17,316 bases of DNA. It comes from Cruorifilaria tuberocauda (lineage: Eukaryota; Nematoda; Chromadorea; Rhabditida; Onchocercidae). A model generated the notes under the pieces. It was not told the origin of the DNA and ran no database searches. It was given only the letters and a program-made list of their open reading frames with translations. Position 1 is the stretch's first letter; each line of letters begins with the position of its first letter. Of this stretch, positions 17,000-17,316 are shown one piece after another. The translations under genes were made by a program, and so were the position numbers. The stretch covers positions 1 through 17,316 of the forward strand of contig JABVXU010000865.1 in the NCBI GenBank assembly GCA_013365365.1, written 5' to 3'.

Positions 17000-17316
17000 T
17001 ATTTGTTTCTTATCAAAATTAACAATTAAATTGCAATTATTATTTTTTTTTTTTTTGGGAAATAATAGAAAATGTCAAATGTGTAAATTTTTGATAAGAA
17101 TATTTGTTCTTATCAAAATTAACAGTACTTATTGTACATTAACAATTGAATACTATTTTTTAATCAAAATAAGACAAATTTTTTTTTTTTTGAATAAAAT
17201 AATTTTGCTCTTATCAAAATTAATAATTCTTATCAAAAGTTAACAATTGAATTATTTTTTATAGAATAAAACAATTTGTCTTTTATCAAAATTAACAATG
17301 AAACTGTAATTGTTTT
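17000..17316. repeat. Tandem array of CTTATCAAAATTAACAAT units, runs off the window
   Basis: The core TTATCAAAATTAA occurs near 17010, 17113, 17211 and 17284, with a variant at 17229, separated by poly-T tracts. The 70-codon open frame here is a translation of this array and not a gene. Confidence 0.85.

Noticed and set aside
17031..17243. 70-codon Phe/Ile/Leu-rich plus-strand frame
   Set aside because: It falls in the TTATCAAAATTAA array with poly-T tracts. Hydrophobicity comes from T-rich codons.

Overview
This is a eukaryotic window, about three-quarters A+T, that reads as nematode nuclear DNA. The evidence is one minus-strand gene built of many short exons. Its introns are 169-726 bp, with GTAAGT-like donors and compact TTTCAG/TTTTAG acceptors without a long pyrimidine tract, and the first coding exon is preceded by an acceptor 1 nt before the ATG, as expected for spliced-leader trans-splicing. 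A clade III (spirurid/filarial) host is a guess from base composition and intron style only; nothing here identifies the species.

Layout: 1-3122 is AT-rich intergenic or 3'-flanking DNA with small tandem duplications. 3123-11706 (minus) is a single 18-exon gene that I assembled exon by exon; all 17 introns are phase-consistent and the product is 816 residues. It has a Gln/His/Pro/Ser-rich disordered N-terminus and a long helical armadillo-like region from about residue 240 to 790. The N-terminal block S-M-L-S-V-N-T and the loose armadillo repeats point to a divergent beta-catenin, most like WRM-1 of the Wnt/beta-catenin asymmetry pathway. 11708-17316 contains no credible gene. It is a stack of repeats: a roughly 100-bp palindrome-bearing tandem array, (CT)n and (GA)n tracts on opposite strands, a 27-bp minisatellite, a 142-bp triplication and a poly-A/T-rich array running off the end.

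The most unusual observations are these. (1) Two broken, tandem copies of exon 8 of the gene, with its flanking intron DNA, lie about 8 kb upstream in inverted orientation. (2) Several introns have grown by tandem duplication, and two of these duplications carry copies of the exon end and 5' splice site, leaving decoy donors just downstream of exons 4 and 12. (3) Intron 9 holds two short coding-like open frames on the opposite strand. No rRNA, tRNA, CRISPR array or recognisable transposon was seen. Everything was read by eye, without alignment or database search.
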